From positions 310,001-374,000 of the forward strand of contig NZ_JAIBKA010000004.1 of NCBI RefSeq assembly GCF_022603395.1: 64,000 bases of DNA, written 5' to 3'. Made by a program: the position numbers and the translations under genes. The notes beneath the pieces are model-generated. The model was not told the DNA's origin, made no database searches, and saw only the letters and a program-made list of their open reading frames with translations. Positions 60,230 to 64,000 of this stretch are shown in pieces; positions within the stretch are counted from its first letter, which is position 1, and each line of letters starts with the position of its first letter. Source of the stretch: Desulfoferrobacter suflitae. GTDB lineage: Bacteria > Desulfobacterota > Syntrophobacteria > Syntrophobacterales > Syntrophobacteraceae.

Positions 60230-60742
60230 CTACCGACAGGGGTTGCTGACAAATCTTTGCCTCATGACCGGTCCGTAATAGGCATCATCCACCAGATCCT
60301 CTTGATACTCTCCAGCGCAATATTCCCCAATGACTCTCCGCCAGAAGGCCACCGCCCAATCGGCTTTGACCATCTGCCGCACCTGCCAATGCCCATGGTA
60401 CCGGGCGAAAACGCGAAGGGCCATGTGTCGGCCGATTCCGTGCCTGCGATGGGTCGGGATGACGTAGAATTCGGCCACATCATAGCTCTGGTCCAGGAAC
60501 CCCAGGACCACGAAGCCGATGGGAATATTGTCTTCATAGAAAAGATAGCCGAAGTGAGGCTCTCTGCAGATGGTATCCAGCTTATACTTTCCGTTCTCTT
60601 CCGGAAACTTGCCGGTAACCGGAGAGAATTCCGCCTCATAGGCCTGGGCAAGATTCTCGTAGACATGGTGATTCGAGTCTTCGATGGGAACCATTCTGGT
60701 TATGACGCTATCGGTCACGTTCTCCAGGTGATGCCTGTCCAT
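60230..60742 (-). CDS. GNAT-family N-acetyltransferase
   Basis: A 170-residue protein with the GNAT fold. The acetyl-CoA loop is in VAEFYVIPTHRRHGIGRHMA (R/QxxGxG/A) and the preceding strands read YLFYEDNIPIGFVVLGFLDQ. The C-terminus YYGPVMRQRFVSN is short. The ATG at 60742 with GGAAAG upstream is preferred over an extension to 60817 of low similarity. Substrate unknown. It lies 28 bases ahead of the hybrid kinase start on the same strand, so the two may be cotranscribed. Confidence 0.82.
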   Translation of the reverse strand: MDRHHLENVTDSVITRMVPIEDSNHHVYENLAQAYEAEFSPVTGKFPEENGKYKLDTICREPHFGYLFYEDNIPIGFVVLGFLDQSYDVAEFYVIPTHRRHGIGRHMALRVFARYHGHWQVRQMVKADWAVAFWRRVIGEYCAGEYQEDLVDDAYYGPVMRQRFVSNPCR

Positions 60743-61209
60743 GGTGTAACTTTCCGATCTTCCTTCGAACAAAGTCAAGCGGCCGGGTATAAGCCAGAAC
60801 CAGGGGGATGTTGCCATAACCTTTAGCAGCGTGTGACGAAAAACACAAACAGTTTATGCTTTTTTTCTGCCGCGCGCAAGGCGCATCTGCTGACATATCG
60901 GTGTCGAACTGCCGGCCATGCGGCTGGAAATGAAGGTGACTTGAATCCGCTTGCTGTTGCATGGGGGTTCTGGTACAGCTTTGGCTGGAAGGCCTTCTCT
61001 CAAGGGTCTCGTTGCAGGGGCGCGGTTCTTTTTAAGAACCGTGCTGGATTCCAGAGGGTCATGCTCCTTTCCAAGAAAGGAAGTCAGTCAACAGAAAAAA
61101 CAACGCGATCGTTTCTCTTCCGGTGGCGGAACACCCTGTTTTTTGGGGTAGATTTGGCTTGATGCAGGTCTCCGAATAGAGATGCCCCCTAACGGCCTGG
61201 AATGCTCTT
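60743..61209. other. Divergent intergenic region with two hairpins
   Basis: About 470 bases between divergent genes. CGGTTCTT-TTT-AAGAACCG (61023-61041) and TCCTTTC-CAA-GAAAGGA (61065-61081) are perfect short stems about 40 bases apart, 130-190 bases ahead of the sensor gene. No open frame here resembles a known protein. Promoters for both flanking genes must lie here, but I cannot place them. Confidence 0.4.
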
Positions 61210-64000
61210 ATGAACAATGACGCACGACCTAAAGAACTGAACGGGAGCAAGCGGCGTATCCTTATTGTACTGGCGGTCATGCTTGTCGTTGGCGGATTGT
61301 TTACGTGGGACACGGTGAATCGAACGGATCGGCAAATGCGCCAAAATCTGCTCTTCAAGGCCCGGCTTGTGGCAGACACTGTCAATCTCCGGAACCTTCG
61401 GGCGCTTTCCGGAACGGCTGCGGATTTCAACAAGCCGAGCTACCTTCGGCTCAAACACCAGTTCGCCTGTGTCAGGGCGAGCGACCAAAAGTGCCGATTC
61501 CTTTACCTAATGGGCCGAAGGGAGGATGGCAGCGTGTTCTTTTTTGTGGACAGCGAACCCGTCGGCTCAAAAGATGAATCACCCGCCGGCCAGACATTTG
61601 ACGAGATCACAGCTGAGGATCTACGTCCTTTTGAGGAGAAGATTGCGCTCACCCCGGGTCCCACCGCCGACCGCTGGGGCACATGGGTCAGCGCGCTGGT
61701 TCCCATTGTCGACCCCGAAACCGGCGACCTGCTTGCGGTTCTGGGCGTTGACTATGATGCCCGGGACTGGAGTCAACTGCTTGTGAGGGCTTCACTGCCT
61801 CCGATGCTGTTCACTCTCACCATGACCGCAATGTTTGTGGGCGGGTCCGTTCTGCTCGCTCGCCATGGCCGCACCACTGCTTTGGCCGCACGCAGATCGC
61901 GCTGTCTGGAGCCGATCCTCACGGTTGCCGCGGCGGGATTGTTCTTGACCGTTTTGGTCGCCTGGCTGGCCCATCAAAAAGAAGCCGAGGCGCGCTACAA
62001 TGCCTTTCAACAATTGGCGTACGGCAAGACAGCGGAGATTGCAGAAACTCTCTATACCTTGCGTAATGTCGAATTAGAAGCCATCGCGCGCTATTTCGAG
62101 TCGAGCGATTACATCAGCCCCAGAGAATTCCGGGATTATACCCGTTATCTGGTGGAGAATCGGGCGGTCCGGGCTTGGGGATGGAGTCAGTCCGTGCGCG
62201 CAGAGGACAAAGAGAAAATAGAATCGCGGGAGCTGGCTGCGGGAGTGACACAATTTGTTATTTGGCAAGGGGGGGACCATGGCAAACGCACTGTTGCTGC
62301 GGGGCGTGATGTTTACTACCCTGTCACGCGGGTGGCGCCCTTTGAGGAGAACCAGGGTCTCCTGGGTTACGATCTCGGTTCTGAGCCGTTGTGCCGCAAG
62401 GCTTTGGAAGAGGCCATGCGCACCGGTTTTCCAGCCTGCACCGATCCTCTCACCCCGGTTCAGGGAACGGATGATGAGAAAGCCGCCCTGGTGTTTCATC
62501 CCGTCTTCAGCGAGGACGGACCCGCGCGGTTGCTCGGGTTTGCCACGGCCACATTGCGGATGGGCGATGTGCTGAAAAGTGCACATTCCGATAGAGTCGC
62601 GTTTCTGGATCTCACCATGGGACGTCCGGATGGTCCGGGAGAGTTCCTCGCTGCGTCATGGAGTGACGGCGACCGCGCGGATTGCGGGTTATCTGTAACG
62701 CGCCCCATCTTTGTCTTCGGAGAGGTTTTTCTGGTGACGGCCCATGCAGGACCGGCTTTTCTGAGCCTGTATCCCGACAAGACGGGGTGGTTGACAGCAG
62801 CGGCGGGAGTAATGCTCACCACCTTGCTGGTCGTGCTGACGGGCATCGTATACCGGGAGCGGGAGCTGTTGGAAGAGATGGTCTCGGTGCGCACCCGCCA
62901 ACTGGAGGAAGCGCGAGATCGGATTGAACTGGCCGTACAGGGTGCCGACTTGGGAACGTGGGACTGGAATGTGCAAACCAACGAGGTCATTTTCAACGAA
63001 AACTGGGTGCGCAAGCTCGGGCTCACGCTTGATGAGACCCGCCAGAGGGCGAATGCGTGGAAAGAGATGGTCCACCCCGACGATCTGCCTGCGGTGATGA
63101 AGGCCATGGCCGCTCACATCAAGGGGGAGACCGGTTCATATGACATGGAACATCGTTTGCGCCACAAGGCCGGCCATTATATCTGGGTGCTTGTCAAAGG
63201 CCGCATGCTGAAACGCGACGCTGACGGTAACCCCCTGCATGTTTGTGGAACGTATCTTGACATCACCCAGCGCAAGCACACGGAAGAGGCCTTGGTGGCC
63301 AATGAAGAGCGGCTGCGCATGCTGATCGACACGCTGCCCGATCTCATCTGGCTGAAAGATCCAAAAGGGGTCTATGTGACCTGCAACCAGAGATTTGAAC
63401 GTTTTTTTGGATCAGCAGAATCTCAGATCATAGGCAAGACGGATTATGACTTTTTGCGCCGGGAACAGGCGGACTCCTTCAGGGACAAGGATGAAGCGGT
63501 CATCGCTGCGGGCAAACCCGGTGTGAGCGAAGAAGAGATCACCTATGCCGACGGCCACAGGGAGCTGGTGGAAACCATCAGGACGCCCATCTACGATTCT
63601 CGAGGCAAAATAGCGGGCGTTTTGGGCATTGGCCGCGACATCACCGAGCGGCGTCGTATGGAGCAGGAGCGGCATAAATTGCACGGGCAACTGCTCCAAG
63701 CTCAGAAGATGGAGGCAGTCGGTCGCCTGGCGGGGGGCGTGGCGCACGATCTGAACAACCTGCTTTCCCCAATCATCGGCTACGGCGAAATGCTGTTGGC
63801 GGACCTGGGCGTCAATGACCGAAGCACAGGACCATTGAGCCAAATACTGCGCGCGGCATTTCGAGCCCGCGACCTGGTGCGACAGTTGCTCTCCTTCAGC
63901 CGCAGACAGCCCCTGGAGTTCAAGCCGGTGGATGTCAACCGAACCATTGAAGACTTCAAAAACCTGCTGCTGAGAACCATTCCGGAGGACATCGAAATCA
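61210..64000 (+). CDS. CHASE/PAS sensor histidine kinase (partial, runs off the window)
   Basis: Open for 930 codons to the window end with no stop. A first membrane helix (RILIVLAVMLVVGGLFTW) and an extracellular sensor region of about 160 residues (DRWGTWVSALVPIVDPETGD) are followed by helices near 200 and 240, a CHASE domain (about 257-520; RYFESSDYISPREFRDYTRY, WGWSQSVRAEDKEKIE), and a helix near 535. Two PAS/PAC domains start near 571 (GADLGTWDWNVQTNE) and 700 (LPDLIWLKDPKGVYVT). HisKA has His near 844 (LAGGVAHDLNNLLSPIIGYG). HATPase is beyond the edge. The ATG at 61210 lacks a strong ribosome-binding site. It probably pairs with a regulator outside the window. Confidence 0.88.
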   Translation, partial: MNNDARPKELNGSKRRILIVLAVMLVVGGLFTWDTVNRTDRQMRQNLLFKARLVADTVNLRNLRALSGTAADFNKPSYLRLKHQFACVRASDQKCRFLYLMGRREDGSVFFFVDSEPVGSKDESPAGQTFDEITAEDLRPFEEKIALTPGPTADRWGTWVSALVPIVDPETGDLLAVLGVDYDARDWSQLLVRASLPPMLFTLTMTAMFVGGSVLLARHGRTTALAARRSRCLEPILTVAAAGLFLTVLVAWLAHQKEAEARYNAFQQLAYGKTAEIAETLYTLRNVELEAIARYFESSDYISPREFRDYTRYLVENRAVRAWGWSQSVRAEDKEKIESRELAAGVTQFVIWQGGDHGKRTVAAGRDVYYPVTRVAPFEENQGLLGYDLGSEPLCRKALEEAMRTGFPACTDPLTPVQGTDDEKAALVFHPVFSEDGPARLLGFATATLRMGDVLKSAHSDRVAFLDLTMGRPDGPGEFLAASWSDGDRADCGLSVTRPIFVFGEVFLVTAHAGPAFLSLYPDKTGWLTAAAGVMLTTLLVVLTGIVYRERELLEEMVSVRTRQLEEARDRIELAVQGADLGTWDWNVQTNEVIFNENWVRKLGLTLDETRQRANAWKEMVHPDDLPAVMKAMAAHIKGETGSYDMEHRLRHKAGHYIWVLVKGRMLKRDADGNPLHVCGTYLDITQRKHTEEALVANEERLRMLIDTLPDLIWLKDPKGVYVTCNQRFERFFGSAESQIIGKTDYDFLRREQADSFRDKDEAVIAAGKPGVSEEEITYADGHRELVETIRTPIYDSRGKIAGVLGIGRDITERRRMEQERHKLHGQLLQAQKMEAVGRLAGGVAHDLNNLLSPIIGYGEMLLADLGVNDRSTGPLSQILRAAFRARDLVRQLLSFSRRQPLEFKPVDVNRTIEDFKNLLLRTIPEDIEI

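Overview
The window looks like chromosomal DNA of an anaerobic Desulfobacterota-type bacterium (sulfate reducer or syntroph), with rather high GC. This is inferred from the gene mix: a clostridial/sulfate-reducer-type hybrid cluster protein beside an A-type flavoprotein, many thiol-redox and sulfite/anion permeases, a biotin-synthase-like radical SAM protein, and very large two-component-propeller sensor kinases. No rRNA, tRNA or CRISPR array was seen. Species cannot be assigned from the sequence alone.

Layout. 0.2-5 kb: an ion permease, a phosphate-uptake operon (CBS protein, PhoU-like DUF47 protein, PiT permease) and an exported beta-lactamase-fold serine hydrolase. 5.2-8.4 kb: hcp and an fprA-type NO/O2 reductase, with an FNR/CRP-type palindrome ahead of hcp. 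8.5-17 kb is a graveyard: a decayed AbrB-VapC module, a SLAC1/TehA permease, a narG remnant with a nonsense codon, three internal deletions and a frameshift, a lone PAS protein, a REP-associated transposase with an altered HUH motif, a PadR-TauE pair, a frameshifted lipoprotein gene, a PAP2 protein and a gnd remnant. 17-23.7 kb: a probable operon of a radical SAM enzyme, an NMT1/THI5-type ABC importer with an orphan HicB inside it, a mercuric-reductase-like flavoprotein and a DUF547 protein.

23.8-42 kb is the main accessory island: a DISARM-like SNF2 helicase, a 1558-residue Eco57I/PglX-like methylase, a DUF3800 protein, a 2.1-kDa-residue-scale (2098 aa) DEAD/DUF1998 helicase ending in a putative nuclease domain, and a RelE-fold/UvrD helicase fusion. 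It is read as a DISARM-related phage-defence array lacking separate drmA/drmB/drmC. Its middle (32.2-33.6 kb) has been invaded by a DUF559 gene bounded by about 30-bp terminal inverted repeats, a truncated second copy of that element, a seven-unit tandem repeat array, and broken RelE-like and YefM-like genes.

42-45.5 kb: an isochorismatase-fold hydrolase, an intact CopG/MazF toxin-antitoxin pair and a Uma2 protein. 45.5-53.8 kb, all on the minus strand, is a thiol-redox/arsenic/metal region: arsR, two paralogous thioredoxin-like proteins flanking an ArsP/DUF318-type permease, arsC, a truncated universal stress protein, rhodanese, a CDF transporter fused to a MauE/DoxX-like domain, a VKOR-DsbA fusion and a truncated, frameshifted ccdA. 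54-64 kb: a TauE/SafE permease, a response regulator, a 1346-residue hybrid sensor kinase, a GNAT acetyltransferase and a CHASE/PAS sensor kinase that runs off the window end.

The number of independently broken genes (at least seven) and short repeats shows a plastic stretch with turnover of defence, toxin-antitoxin and respiratory genes.
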